Source of the DNA: Acidimicrobiia bacterium
GTDB lineage: Bacteria; Actinomycetota; Acidimicrobiia; Spongiisociales; ZC4RG35
DNA: 46,360 nt
NCBI GenBank assembly: GCA_025928935.1
Contig: JAICNB010000019.1
Span: 1-46,360 of the forward strand
Reading direction: 5' to 3'
Shown here piece by piece: positions 8,399 to 16,454 of this stretch. The first letter of the stretch is position 1. Each line of letters starts with the position of its first letter. The notes below the pieces were generated by a model that was not told where the DNA came from, ran no database searches, and saw nothing but the letters and a program-made list of their open reading frames with translations. The position numbers and the translations under genes are program-made.

Positions 8399-9002
8399 CC
8401 GCGCCCAGGGCTTTGAGCAGGATCTGACGGCACCACTCCCGATAGACACCGTGGTTGGTGCGCCAGTCGGAAGTCTGGACCCACTGGAGGAACATCCCCT
8501 CGATCACCCCCCGCATCTGGATGGCCCCCGCCGTCGGGTCCTCGACGCGCAGGACCCCCGCCTGGATCCCGGCGACGATCACCTCGCGGTAGTAGCTGTT
8601 CATGATCGAGGCCGCCTTGTCGGCGAACTCGTCGAACTCGGGGGAACGGGCCTGATGCTCCACCCCGTCCATGTAGAACCGGAAGAAGTCATGATTGGCC
8701 TCCGGCCCGACCCAGACGGCGTCGACCACGGTTGAGATCGCTTCTGCGGGGTCAGATGAACCGGCCAAACGTTCCCGGATCCGGGCCTCCGTCGTCTCCA
8801 GTACCCATTCCAGTGCCGCCAGGACCAGGCCGTCCTTGGTCTGGAAGTGGTAGATGAGAAGACCCTTCGAGACCCCGGCCTCGGCTGCGATCTGCTGGAG
8901 CGGGACCCGGTGCACACCGTCCCGGGCCATCACCCGGTAGGCGGCGCGGATGACTTCGGCGCGTCGGTCCTCGGTCTGGCCCCGCGATCTGGTCTGAGTC
9001 AT
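8382..9002 (-). CDS. TetR-family transcriptional regulator of the box genes
   Basis: The 206-residue protein has an N-terminal TetR helix-turn-helix (about residues 12-58: VIRAAYRVMARDG, then IAAEAGVSKGLLIYHF) and an alpha-helical ligand domain resembling those of BetI/AcrR-like members. The ATG at 9002 overlaps the boxB stop as ATGA, so the regulator is the last gene of boxC-boxB-tetR and is probably co-translated. Upstream earlier in-frame codons lie inside boxB and are not needed. A near-perfect palindrome of TetR-operator type lies in the boxC promoter at 12079-12092, suggesting autoregulation of the unit, perhaps relieved by benzoyl-CoA or benzoate. Classical box clusters use a BoxR-type regulator instead. 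Confidence 0.88.
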   Translation of the reverse strand: MTQTRSRGQTEDRRAEVIRAAYRVMARDGVHRVPLQQIAAEAGVSKGLLIYHFQTKDGLVLAALEWVLETTEARIRERLAGSSDPAEAISTVVDAVWVGPEANHDFFRFYMDGVEHQARSPEFDEFADKAASIMNSYYREVIVAGIQAGVLRVEDPTAGAIQMRGVIEGMFLQWVQTSDWRTNHGVYREWCRQILLKALGAGDPGG

Positions 9003-10441
9003 GGGAGCTTCACGTACTCGAAGTCGGTGGGCTTGCCTTGGATCCCCCTGGAGGGAGGGGCGATCCACCCGGCGAACTCGCCAGGAACCAGTTGCGGTTG
9101 CATCAGGCTCTCGATGTAGGCCTGGTCCTCGGTGGTGGGCAGCCAGTCTCCCCGGCCACCGTCGAAGTCCTCTCGGGCCACGATGCTTCCGTCGGGGGTG
9201 ACCGAGATGTCGCCGAACTCCCCGATGGCGCGGTTGAAGGCGACATGGGGCAGGGTGATCTCGAAGTCGATGCCATGCTCGGCGATCTCGTTGTTCCAGC
9301 GGGTGATCCCGGCCTGGCAGTCTTCGATGAAGTCATCCCTCAGCCGGGCATTCAGGGCGTTGAGCGCCGGCACCTCGACCTGGCGCAGATCACCGTCGAC
9401 CGTCCTCATCACCGGATAGGTGGAGTCGACCAGACGATGGTCGTCTTCGAGCCGATCCTCGTGGAATCGTCCTTTGACCCCCGCGTTGAAGAAGTTCGCC
9501 GCGTTGGTCGACTCCTCGGAGCCGAACAGGTCGAGGGTCAGCGAGAAGTGCAGGTTCGTCTTGCGTTGTATCGCAGGGAGATCGATCACCCCGAGACGCC
9601 GGATGGCCTCTGTGTCATAAGGGTCCTCGACTCCGCCGTCGGCCATGGCCTGTGCGGTGCGCTCCACGATTCTCTTCACCCCGGTGTAGCCCACGAACAT
9701 GTGATGAGCCTCCTCGGCGAGCATGAAGCGACAGGTGCGGGAGAGCGGGTCGAACCCCGATTGGGCCAGGGCCTCCAGCTGCATCTTCCCGTCGCGGTCG
9801 GTGAAGTAGGTGAACATGAAGAAGGAGAGCCAGTCGGGGGTTGCCTCGTTGAAGGCGCCGAGCATTCGTGGCTTGTCGGCGCTGCCCGACTGCCGTTCCA
9901 GCAGCTCTTGGGCCTCTTCGCGCCCGTCGCGCCCGAAGTACTTCTGCAGCAGGTAGACCATCGCCCACAGATGGCGGCCCTCCTCCACGTTGACCTGGAA
10001 CAGGTTGCGCATGTCGTAGATCGATGGGGCGGTGGAGCCGAGGAACCGCTGCTGCTCGACCGACGCCGGCTCGGTGTCCCCCTGGATGACGATGAGCCGT
10101 CTCAGCATGGCCCGATAGGCCCCCGGTACCTCGGTCCACACCGGCTCCCCGACGTGCTCGCCGCACGGGATGGTCCGATTCTCGACCTCGGGGGCGAGCA
10201 GTATCCCCCACCGGTACTCGGGCATCTTCACGTAGTCGAACTTGGCCCACCCCTCCTTCTCGACGCTGATGGCGGTCCGCAGCCACACGTCGGCCATCTG
10301 GAAACCGTCAGGCCCCATGGACATCCACCAGTCGATGTAGCCGGGATGCCACTGCTCGAGGGCGCGACGCAGCTTGGGATCGCCGGCCAAACCGACGTTG
10401 TTGGGGATCAAGAGGTCGTAGTCGACCGTCTCGGTGGTCAT
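8999..10441 (-). CDS. boxB: Benzoyl-CoA 2,3-epoxidase, oxygenase subunit BoxB
   Basis: The 480-residue diiron oxygenase inserts oxygen into benzoyl-CoA to give the 2,3-epoxide, with electrons from the BoxA reductase. Two ExxH elements typical of the BoxB diiron site are visible: EEGRH within FQVNVEEGRHLWAM, and EEAHH within FMLAEEAHHMFVG. The N-terminal IPNNVGLAGDPKLRRALE and the C-terminal GWIAPPSRGIQGKP segments are characteristic. I start at ATG 10441 (AGGAGG five bases upstream) rather than the adjacent GTG at 10444; the boxC stop overlaps as TGATG. No boxA lies anywhere in the window, so the reductase must be encoded elsewhere or be replaced. Confidence 0.93.
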   Translation of the reverse strand: MTTETVDYDLLIPNNVGLAGDPKLRRALEQWHPGYIDWWMSMGPDGFQMADVWLRTAISVEKEGWAKFDYVKMPEYRWGILLAPEVENRTIPCGEHVGEPVWTEVPGAYRAMLRRLIVIQGDTEPASVEQQRFLGSTAPSIYDMRNLFQVNVEEGRHLWAMVYLLQKYFGRDGREEAQELLERQSGSADKPRMLGAFNEATPDWLSFFMFTYFTDRDGKMQLEALAQSGFDPLSRTCRFMLAEEAHHMFVGYTGVKRIVERTAQAMADGGVEDPYDTEAIRRLGVIDLPAIQRKTNLHFSLTLDLFGSEESTNAANFFNAGVKGRFHEDRLEDDHRLVDSTYPVMRTVDGDLRQVEVPALNALNARLRDDFIEDCQAGITRWNNEIAEHGIDFEITLPHVAFNRAIGEFGDISVTPDGSIVAREDFDGGRGDWLPTTEDQAYIESLMQPQLVPGEFAGWIAPPSRGIQGKPTDFEYVKLP

Positions 10442-12063
10442 CACACCCTCCTCTGGTCGTAGTCGGGACGGAGCCCGGTCCCGTAGCGGCGGAGCGCCCC
10501 GGTCTCACCTGAGGCGTTGGGACGCTGGAAGACCCAGTTCTGCCAGGCGGTGAGCCGCCCGAAGATCTTGGTCTCCATGGTCTCCGGGCCCGGGAATCGC
10601 AAGTTGGCCTCCATCCCGGTCAGGCTGTCGGGAGAGAACCCAGCCCGCTCCTCGAGCATCACCCGCAACTCGTCATCCCAGTCGATCTCATCCATCACAT
10701 CGGTGACCAGGCCGGCGTCGTAGGCCGCAGCCGCATCGAGGTGCCGGCCGATCACACTCGTGGCCTTCTCGAGTCCGGCTGCGTCGCCCCAGAATCGGGT
10801 CTCGAGCCTGGTCAGGCCGTTGGCCATCGGAAGCGGCCCGGCGGAGGCCCCGGTGAGCGTGACCATGGCCTCATCGTCCCCGTCATCTCTCGTGCCCTCC
10901 AGCATGTAGCTCCGGTCGGCGGCCAGGATCAATTCGGCGAGGAACCCGAGGAAGCAACTCCCGGGCTCGACCAGGCAGATCGTGGTCCGGGAGGTCGCCT
11001 CGACCCGCTTGAGCAACCGTTTCCAGTAGAGGGCGACCTCCCGTCGGAACCAGTCGCCTTCCTGGTCGACCAGGAGCCGGTCGTAGCGCTCGACCAGGTT
11101 GGCATCTCCCTGGCTGCGCAAGATCAGTGTTCCGATCTCGAGCTCATTGACCCGGAGATGAAGGAGGGCGTCATCCAGCTCACGAGCGAGGCGGAGGGGC
11201 CAGAACCCGGCCCCTTCGGCGGGAGGGCCGTCAGGCCCGAGGACGACCACGGTGGCCGTGCGCCCCGCCCGGTCGATCTCGACCCGGAGCGAGCTGTAGG
11301 TGAGACCGGCGTCATCGATCACGCGCTGGAGTGGGCTCAGCTCCACACCGGGCGCGGTGGTCGGCCGATCGGTGGCCTCCGCCGCCTCCACCGCCCGGGC
11401 CCGCACGGTCTCCTCGAAAGTCGACGAGGGGACGAGCTCGTCGACGAGCCGCCACTCCAACGCGCGTTTGCCTTTGATCCCCTCCTCGACGGTACAGAAG
11501 ACATCGGCGCGGTCCCGGCGCACGTGCCGCTTGTCTACCAGCCGGGTCAGCCCCCCGGTCCCGGGGAGAACCCCGAGAAGGGGCACTTCGGGCAAGGCGA
11601 CCGAGGAGCTCCCGTCGTCCACCAGCATGATGTGGTCGGTGGCGAGGACGAGCTCGTATCCGCCTCCGGCGGCGTTGCCCTTGACCGCGGCGATATATCG
11701 CTGCCCGGAGTTGGCGCTGGCGTCTTCGATCGAGTTACGGGTCTCGTTGGTGAACTTGCAGAAGTTGACCTTGAGCGGGTGAGCCGCCAAAGCGAGCATG
11801 CCGATGTTGGCCCCGGCACAGAAGACTCGCTCGTTGAGAGAGCCGATGATCACCGCCCCCACCTCTGGATGCTCGAAGCGGAGTCGCTGCACCGCATCGG
11901 CCAGCTCGATGTCGACACCCAGGTCGTACGAGTTCAGCTTCATCTCGTACCCCTCGTGCAGCCCCCCGTCGGGGTCGACATCCATGTCCAGATAGGCGAT
12001 CGGCGGCTCGACGCGGAGACGCCAGTGGCGATATCGGGTCGGATCGGTCTGAAAGTCGATCAA
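10441..12063 (-). CDS. boxC: 2,3-epoxybenzoyl-CoA dihydrolase BoxC
   Basis: The 540-residue enzyme opens the benzoyl-CoA epoxide with two waters to yield 3,4-dehydroadipyl-CoA semialdehyde and formate. It has two crotonase-like halves: the first shows the oxyanion-type segments RVFCAGANIGML and KGNAAGGGYELVLATD, and the second a degenerate copy including CLVEPGSCFLGFLAELILAAD. Length matches known BoxC. The start is a TTG at 12063, supported by the conserved IDFQTDPTRYRHW opening; no better codon is near. The promoter -10 (TAGGAT) ends only ten bases upstream, so the mRNA may be nearly leaderless. Translation overlaps boxB. The released formate could feed one-carbon metabolism. Confidence 0.92.
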   Translation of the reverse strand: MIDFQTDPTRYRHWRLRVEPPIAYLDMDVDPDGGLHEGYEMKLNSYDLGVDIELADAVQRLRFEHPEVGAVIIGSLNERVFCAGANIGMLALAAHPLKVNFCKFTNETRNSIEDASANSGQRYIAAVKGNAAGGGYELVLATDHIMLVDDGSSSVALPEVPLLGVLPGTGGLTRLVDKRHVRRDRADVFCTVEEGIKGKRALEWRLVDELVPSSTFEETVRARAVEAAEATDRPTTAPGVELSPLQRVIDDAGLTYSSLRVEIDRAGRTATVVVLGPDGPPAEGAGFWPLRLARELDDALLHLRVNELEIGTLILRSQGDANLVERYDRLLVDQEGDWFRREVALYWKRLLKRVEATSRTTICLVEPGSCFLGFLAELILAADRSYMLEGTRDDGDDEAMVTLTGASAGPLPMANGLTRLETRFWGDAAGLEKATSVIGRHLDAAAAYDAGLVTDVMDEIDWDDELRVMLEERAGFSPDSLTGMEANLRFPGPETMETKIFGRLTAWQNWVFQRPNASGETGALRRYGTGLRPDYDQRRV

Positions 12064-12072
12064 TGCCGACCG

Positions 12073-12102
12073 ATCCTAACCGACCGGTCAGTCAGTCGTC
12101 AG
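12073..12102 (-). promoter_or_regulatory. Putative boxC promoter
   Basis: On the minus strand CTGACG (12102-12097) and TAGGAT (12078-12073) are separated by 18 bases, an acceptable sigma-70-type arrangement. The predicted start of transcription is within a few bases of the TTG start codon of boxC. The spacer is occupied by the palindrome at 12079-12092. Confidence 0.45.
12079..12092. promoter_or_regulatory. TetR-type operator in the boxC promoter
   Basis: ACCGACCGGTCAGT is a palindrome with one mismatched pair (core GACCGGTC), of the form often bound by TetR regulators of CoA-thioester catabolism. It fills the -35/-10 spacer of the putative boxC promoter, so binding would block transcription. 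The TetR gene is the last gene of the same operon. Confidence 0.5.
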
Positions 12103-12165
12103 CCTGGCCCGCTCACGAAATCCAGCGTCCGCGGTTCACCATCCGGGCGTCAATGGCCCCAGACG

Positions 12166-13281
12166 TCAATAACCCCAGACATCGCGGGCCACCTCGACGG
12201 TGCGGGCCAGCTTCCGCCACTGGTCGTCGTGGTCGAGCTTGTTGCCGTGTGCCGTCGACGAGAAGCCGCACTGATGGCTGAGGGCGAGTTGGTCCAGGGG
12301 CACGTATTGCGCCGCCTCGTCGATTCGCTTCTTGACCTCGTCGGCATCTTCGACATCGGGCACCTTCGAGCTCATCAACCCGAGCACGACCGTCTTGTCT
12401 GCGGGCATGAAACGGAGCGGGGCGAAGTCGCCGGAGCGCTCGTCGTCGTACTCGAGGAAGAAGGCGTCCACATCCATCTCGTTGAACAGGATCTCCGCCA
12501 CCGGCTCATACCCGCCCTTGGTCACCCAGGCGCTCTGGAAGTTGCCCCGGCAGAGATGGACCGCGGCCACCATGTCATCGGGGCGCCCGGCGAAGGCATC
12601 GGTGATCAGACGGCTGTAGAGCCGGGTCAGGTCGTCGGGGTCGTCGCCCCGGGCGGCGGTCCGCTCCCGCACCTCGGGGTCACAGAGATAGGCGAGGTTG
12701 GTGTCGTCCATCTGGATGTACCGGGCCCCACGCGAGGCCAGGTCGGCGATCTCGTCCCGATAGGCCGCGGTGAGGTCGTCGAAGAACTGGTCCAGGTCGG
12801 GGTAGACCTCCTCGCTGATCCCCTGACGTCCACCACGGAAATGCAGCATGGACGGGGCCGGGATCGACACCTTGGGGGTCCTGGTCACCTGCGATGCGAG
12901 GTAATCGAAATCCGCCCCTTGGATGGGCCGGGCATGACGGATCGGGCCGTCCACGCCCATGGTCGGTGGCGAGAACTCGATCTCGGACCCGTCGAGACGG
13001 TGGAATCTGGCCAGGAAATTGCCCTCCGTCACGGTCACACCGTCGAGCTGCTCGAGGAAGTCGACGTGGAACATGAAGCGGCGGAACTCGCCATCGGTGA
13101 TGCCCCTGAGCCCGACGTCCTCCTGCTGACGCACGACCTCGGCGATCGCCTCGTCCTCGACCTCTCTCAGCTCCTCCGGGCCGATGTCACCCTCGGCTCG
13201 CTGGGCCCGAGCGTCGACCACGGTCTTGGGCCGCAGGAAGCTGCCCACGTGGTCTGCCCGGAATGGTGGTCGATCGGTCAT
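12166..13281 (-). CDS. MetE C-terminal-domain-like methyltransferase (cobalamin-independent methionine synthase family)
   Basis: The 371-residue TIM-barrel protein belongs to the stand-alone MetE C-terminal family (YxjG/YxjH-like), which transfers methyl groups to thiols using zinc. Candidate zinc ligands are the His and Cys of VHLCRGNF and the Cys of SHQCGFSS near the C-terminus. The opening FRADHVGSFLRP and the MDDTNLAYLCDP segment are typical. The start at 13281 has AAGGAGA seven bases upstream. It lacks the N-terminal MetE half, so it may not use methyl-THF-polyglutamate as full MetE does. Its place inside an aromatic block, next to a SAM methyltransferase, suggests methyl transfer connected to aromatic or thiol substrates; the true acceptor is unknown. 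Confidence 0.82.
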   Translation of the reverse strand: MTDRPPFRADHVGSFLRPKTVVDARAQRAEGDIGPEELREVEDEAIAEVVRQQEDVGLRGITDGEFRRFMFHVDFLEQLDGVTVTEGNFLARFHRLDGSEIEFSPPTMGVDGPIRHARPIQGADFDYLASQVTRTPKVSIPAPSMLHFRGGRQGISEEVYPDLDQFFDDLTAAYRDEIADLASRGARYIQMDDTNLAYLCDPEVRERTAARGDDPDDLTRLYSRLITDAFAGRPDDMVAAVHLCRGNFQSAWVTKGGYEPVAEILFNEMDVDAFFLEYDDERSGDFAPLRFMPADKTVVLGLMSSKVPDVEDADEVKKRIDEAAQYVPLDQLALSHQCGFSSTAHGNKLDHDDQWRKLARTVEVARDVWGY

Positions 13282-13334
13282 GTGATCTCCTTTTTCAACG
13301 GCCATCCGCAGCGTAGGCCGACACGAGCGCCCGG

Positions 13335-14477
13335 TCAGGCCGGGGCTATCGGCGGGCCGGCACGCGTTATCACGAAGGCCTCGTCGTTGAACCACACCCC
13401 CTCGTACTGCTGGATGATCCTTCTCGTCGCCGGGACATACCGACCCGAGCTCAGGGCCTCCGAGAGTCGTTCTTCGTCGATCTGGGCGACATACGCCGCT
13501 GCATTCCATGCGGCGACGATGAGCGAGGTGCCGATGTGCTCCTGGACGTCGGACGGCATGGCGTGGAGCTGATAGCGGATGATGGCTTCCTCGTCGGTGA
13601 TGGGTTCGAAAGACAGCTCGTCGTCACCCGGTTCGACGAAGTGGTCCCGGGCCGCGTCGGCCAGGACATGTCGGTTGGTCTGGAACGGGTCTTCATCGGG
13701 CCACACGCCGCGAATGATCTCGAGACCCGGATCGTTCCCGTGGGAGTGGACCACGACCATCCGTCCCCTCGGGGCCAGGGCTCTGGCCAGGGGAGCCACG
13801 ACCGTGCTCATCTTCTGATCGACCGATGTCCGGGCGCGATAGGGCTGTGATGCGATGATCAGCTGGTAGCCCGAGCCGAGCGGCGTCTCTGGCTTGGGGA
13901 TGATGTCGCTCAGGATGAACTCCCGGTCCCTTCGGTAGAGGACCAAGACCGACGGTCGGACATAGACCGGGTTCCCGGTCTTCTCGCTGGTCCGAACCGC
14001 CCAGTCGTCGACGAGCGACGGATAGAGGTCCCTGATCTGGCGGGAGAAGTCGAAGGCCGTCGACCCCTCGAGAGGCACTGTGGTCCAGCTCAGCGCAGCT
14101 CTGGCCTCATCTCGCATGGGCACGAGGTGGGGCGCTTCCCGGTACGACATGTTGGTGACGACGAAGACCATCTCCGGGTGCTCGAGTAGCCGGTCGGCCA
14201 CCTTGTCCAGCGAGAGCCGCACGTCCTCGAGGCTGATCTCCTTGCCGACGATCAGCCACGGGATGTGGGTGAAGGCACGATGGAGACGGCGCATGAGCTC
14301 GGTGAGGACCGTCGCGTCCCCCATCCCCGCGTCGAGGACCTGGAGGGCCTTCTCGCCGGGTGCGATCTTGTCCAGCTCCTCCCCGATTCGACCTGCTACC
14401 ACCGGCTTCTCGTTGGTGGCCGTGCTGAAGAGCAGGTAGGCAGCGCGGGAGTCGAAGAAACGGCCGACCTGGGTCAC
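13335..14477 (-). CDS. SAM-dependent methyltransferase-like protein of unknown substrate
   Basis: The 380-residue protein has a class I methyltransferase-like core: motif I is VLDAGMGDATVL near residues 48-60, with following strands IVGKEIS and FVVTNMSYREAP. A second half with SDIIPKPETPLGSGYQLIIASQPY and RGRMVVVHSHGNDPG does not match a family I recognise. The GTG at 14477 overlaps the dioxygenase stop as GTGA, so it is translationally coupled to the catechol dioxygenase. The MetE-like gene is 53 bases downstream on the same strand. A role in methylating or demethylating an aromatic intermediate is conceivable but unproven; the fold call is moderate and the function open. Confidence 0.65.
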   Translation of the reverse strand: MTQVGRFFDSRAAYLLFSTATNEKPVVAGRIGEELDKIAPGEKALQVLDAGMGDATVLTELMRRLHRAFTHIPWLIVGKEISLEDVRLSLDKVADRLLEHPEMVFVVTNMSYREAPHLVPMRDEARAALSWTTVPLEGSTAFDFSRQIRDLYPSLVDDWAVRTSEKTGNPVYVRPSVLVLYRRDREFILSDIIPKPETPLGSGYQLIIASQPYRARTSVDQKMSTVVAPLARALAPRGRMVVVHSHGNDPGLEIIRGVWPDEDPFQTNRHVLADAARDHFVEPGDDELSFEPITDEEAIIRYQLHAMPSDVQEHIGTSLIVAAWNAAAYVAQIDEERLSEALSSGRYVPATRRIIQQYEGVWFNDEAFVITRAGPPIAPA

Positions 14478-15427
14478 GGCTCGGAGACCGGGGGTGTCCC
14501 GTGCGTGTGGAACGACTCGATCGTCTTCAGACCCCACGCCTGTCCTTTGGAGCGTTCGGCCTCGGTCCAGGTGATCAGCTCCCAGTCGGGCGTCAGGACG
14601 AGACGGGCGCCGGCGTTGACGATTTCGACCCGGTTCCCGCCCGGCTCCCAGACGTAGAGGAAGAAGGTCTGCTGGATGGCATGTTTGTGCGGCCCGGTCT
14701 CGATGAACACACCGTGCTCGAGGAAGGTGTCGGCGCCCCGGAGGATGTCCTCACGCTGGTCGACCGCGAACGCGACGTGGTGTAGGCGGCCGGTGGACCC
14801 GGTCCAGTCGTTGGTGTACACCACGTCGTAGCCCTTGTTGGAGAAGGTCATCCAGAGGGCGGCGATCGAGCCACTGTCGAGCTGGACCTGCTCGGTGGGC
14901 ATGGCGCCGAGGACCGGGACCACGAAGTCTCGATTGGCCTCGACATCGGCCGCGAGGAAGTTGACGTGGTCGAGGCGGCGCACCCCGATCCCGTGGCTGG
15001 GCCTTCGCTGGGCCTGGTTCTTGAGGGCGGGTCGCGAGGTCTCCGGTGCGAGGAACCGCTCCGACTCGAAATACATCTCCCAATCGTGACCGTCGGGGTC
15101 GGCGAATGCATAGGTCGCCCCGCGGCCCGGCTGGCCATCGACCCATCCCTTGCCCAGACCGGTGGCCTCGATCTCCTCCACCCGCCGCCGCAGAGCCGCT
15201 TCGTCGACCGCACGGACACCAATGCGCCCCAACCCTGCCTCGCGCCTGGCCGTGAGCCTGAGGCTGAACCGCTCGTAGTCGTCCCAGGTGCGGAGACAAA
15301 CGCTGTCACCGGAGGTTTCCACGGGGGTCATGGAGAGGACATCGGTGAAGAAACGGGTGCTCTCCTCGAAGGTCGGCGTGTAGAGCTCGACGTAGCCGAG
15401 CTGGGCGATGTCGCGGTTCGAGCGCAT
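14474..15427 (-). CDS. Catechol 2,3-dioxygenase (type I extradiol, VOC superfamily)
   Basis: The 317-residue protein has two vicinal-oxygen-chelate domains. The C-terminal, catalytic one shows all three iron(II) ligands in order: His in RRLDHVNFLAADV, His in GRLHHVAFAVD and Glu in GGNRVEIVNAG. The N-terminal domain (GYVELYTPTFEESTRFF) lacks them, as expected. It should cleave catechol or a substituted catechol next to one hydroxyl to a muconic semialdehyde. AAAGGAGGG lies close to the ATG at 15427. It follows livM by 16 bases and overlaps the methyltransferase, so it is transcribed with the transporter, which supports aromatic uptake as the transporter's job. Confidence 0.9.
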   Translation of the reverse strand: MRSNRDIAQLGYVELYTPTFEESTRFFTDVLSMTPVETSGDSVCLRTWDDYERFSLRLTARREAGLGRIGVRAVDEAALRRRVEEIEATGLGKGWVDGQPGRGATYAFADPDGHDWEMYFESERFLAPETSRPALKNQAQRRPSHGIGVRRLDHVNFLAADVEANRDFVVPVLGAMPTEQVQLDSGSIAALWMTFSNKGYDVVYTNDWTGSTGRLHHVAFAVDQREDILRGADTFLEHGVFIETGPHKHAIQQTFFLYVWEPGGNRVEIVNAGARLVLTPDWELITWTEAERSKGQAWGLKTIESFHTHGTPPVSEP

Positions 15428-15443
15428 CCGCCCTCCTTTCAGG

Positions 15444-16454
15444 TCATTCCTGTCGTCGTCGCATCAGGTCTCCCAGGGTGGGGATGATCCCCCGCGGCAC
15501 CCACAAGAAGAGGGCGATGATGAGCGCCCCGTAGACCAGCAGGCGGAGCTGGCCCAGACCCTGGATCAGCTCGTCGATGACGGTGAAGACGGCTGCGCCC
15601 AGGACGGGCCCGAAGAGACTGCCGATCCCGCCGAAGGCCAGCATGACCATGGTCTCCACGTCCACCTGGGCGAACCCGTACGTGGTGGGGCTGATGGTCC
15701 CCTCGGTGAATGCGAAGAGCGATCCGCTCAGTCCAAGCATTGCAGCGCCGATGACGGCGGCATAGACGCGGTAGCGAGACACATCGACCCCGGCCAGCTC
15801 GGCAGCGACCTCGTCGTCACGCAGGGCCCGAAAGGCCCAGCCGACATGAGACCGCCGCAACAGGCCGTGGGACAACACGAAGACGAGCAACAGGGCCAAC
15901 ATCAGGTAATAGGGCGGGATCGTCTGCCGCAGGAATGTGTCCGCTCCCGCCTGGATGTGAAAACCGCCGTCCCCCCCGGTGATGCCCGCCGCCCCGAGCA
16001 CGAGGTTGCCGAACACCAGCGAGAAGATCAGCGTGATGATCCCGGTGAATATCACGCCGAGTGACCGGCGCACCGCGATCCAGCTGAGCAGGCCACCAAT
16101 GAGACTGGATGCCAATGTCGCCAGCAGCATGCTGGCCAGAATCGGCAGCCCCACCTTGTCGGCGAAGATGGCCGATCCATATCCCCCTATCCCCGCCAGG
16201 GCGCCGACACAGAGGAACAGCTGCCCTGTGCTGCCGAAGATCAGGTTGAAGCCGACGGCGTAGCAGGCGAAGGTCAGCCCGAGCACGGCGACACCCATCA
16301 TCACCCGGGAGTCCCCGAGCCAGAGAGGGACGAGAGACAGCAACGCCCCGACCAGGGCGACCGGCCCGAGGAGCGCCACGAGCGAGCGCGAGGCCCGTCG
16401 CTCCGTACCCCCGACGACCGCGGTCCCGGTTCCCTCGGTGTAACCCTCGATCAT
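15444..16454 (-). CDS. livM: Branched-chain-type ABC transporter permease LivM
   Basis: The 336-residue integral membrane protein has an N-terminal soluble stretch followed by about nine hydrophobic segments. The family loop GWAFRALRDDEVAAELAGVDVSRYR, which contacts the ATPases, is clearly present, as is the C-terminal PRGIIPTLGDL. The ATG at 16454 overlaps the livH stop as ATGA. It is the second permease of a LivKHMGF-type importer. Proteins of this family import branched-chain amino acids, urea, short amides or aromatic acids; linkage to catechol and benzoyl-CoA genes favours an aromatic acid here. Confidence 0.93.
   Translation of the reverse strand: MIEGYTEGTGTAVVGGTERRASRSLVALLGPVALVGALLSLVPLWLGDSRVMMGVAVLGLTFACYAVGFNLIFGSTGQLFLCVGALAGIGGYGSAIFADKVGLPILASMLLATLASSLIGGLLSWIAVRRSLGVIFTGIITLIFSLVFGNLVLGAAGITGGDGGFHIQAGADTFLRQTIPPYYLMLALLLVFVLSHGLLRRSHVGWAFRALRDDEVAAELAGVDVSRYRVYAAVIGAAMLGLSGSLFAFTEGTISPTTYGFAQVDVETMVMLAFGGIGSLFGPVLGAAVFTVIDELIQGLGQLRLLVYGALIIALFLWVPRGIIPTLGDLMRRRQE

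Noticed and set aside
8201-8484. Small minus-strand open frames ending between zwf and the TetR gene
   Set aside because: They begin inside the TetR gene in other frames, have no ribosome site and no recognisable sequence. The tail of one (AEL at 8215) has a hydrophobic stretch, but this is not enough for a gene call.
9038-10462. 474-codon open frame on the plus strand
   Set aside because: It is antisense to boxB, whose diiron motifs are clear.
10741-13572. 943-codon open frame on the plus strand
   Set aside because: It runs antisense through boxC, the MetE-like gene and part of the methyltransferase gene. Composition is shadow-like and no domain is visible.
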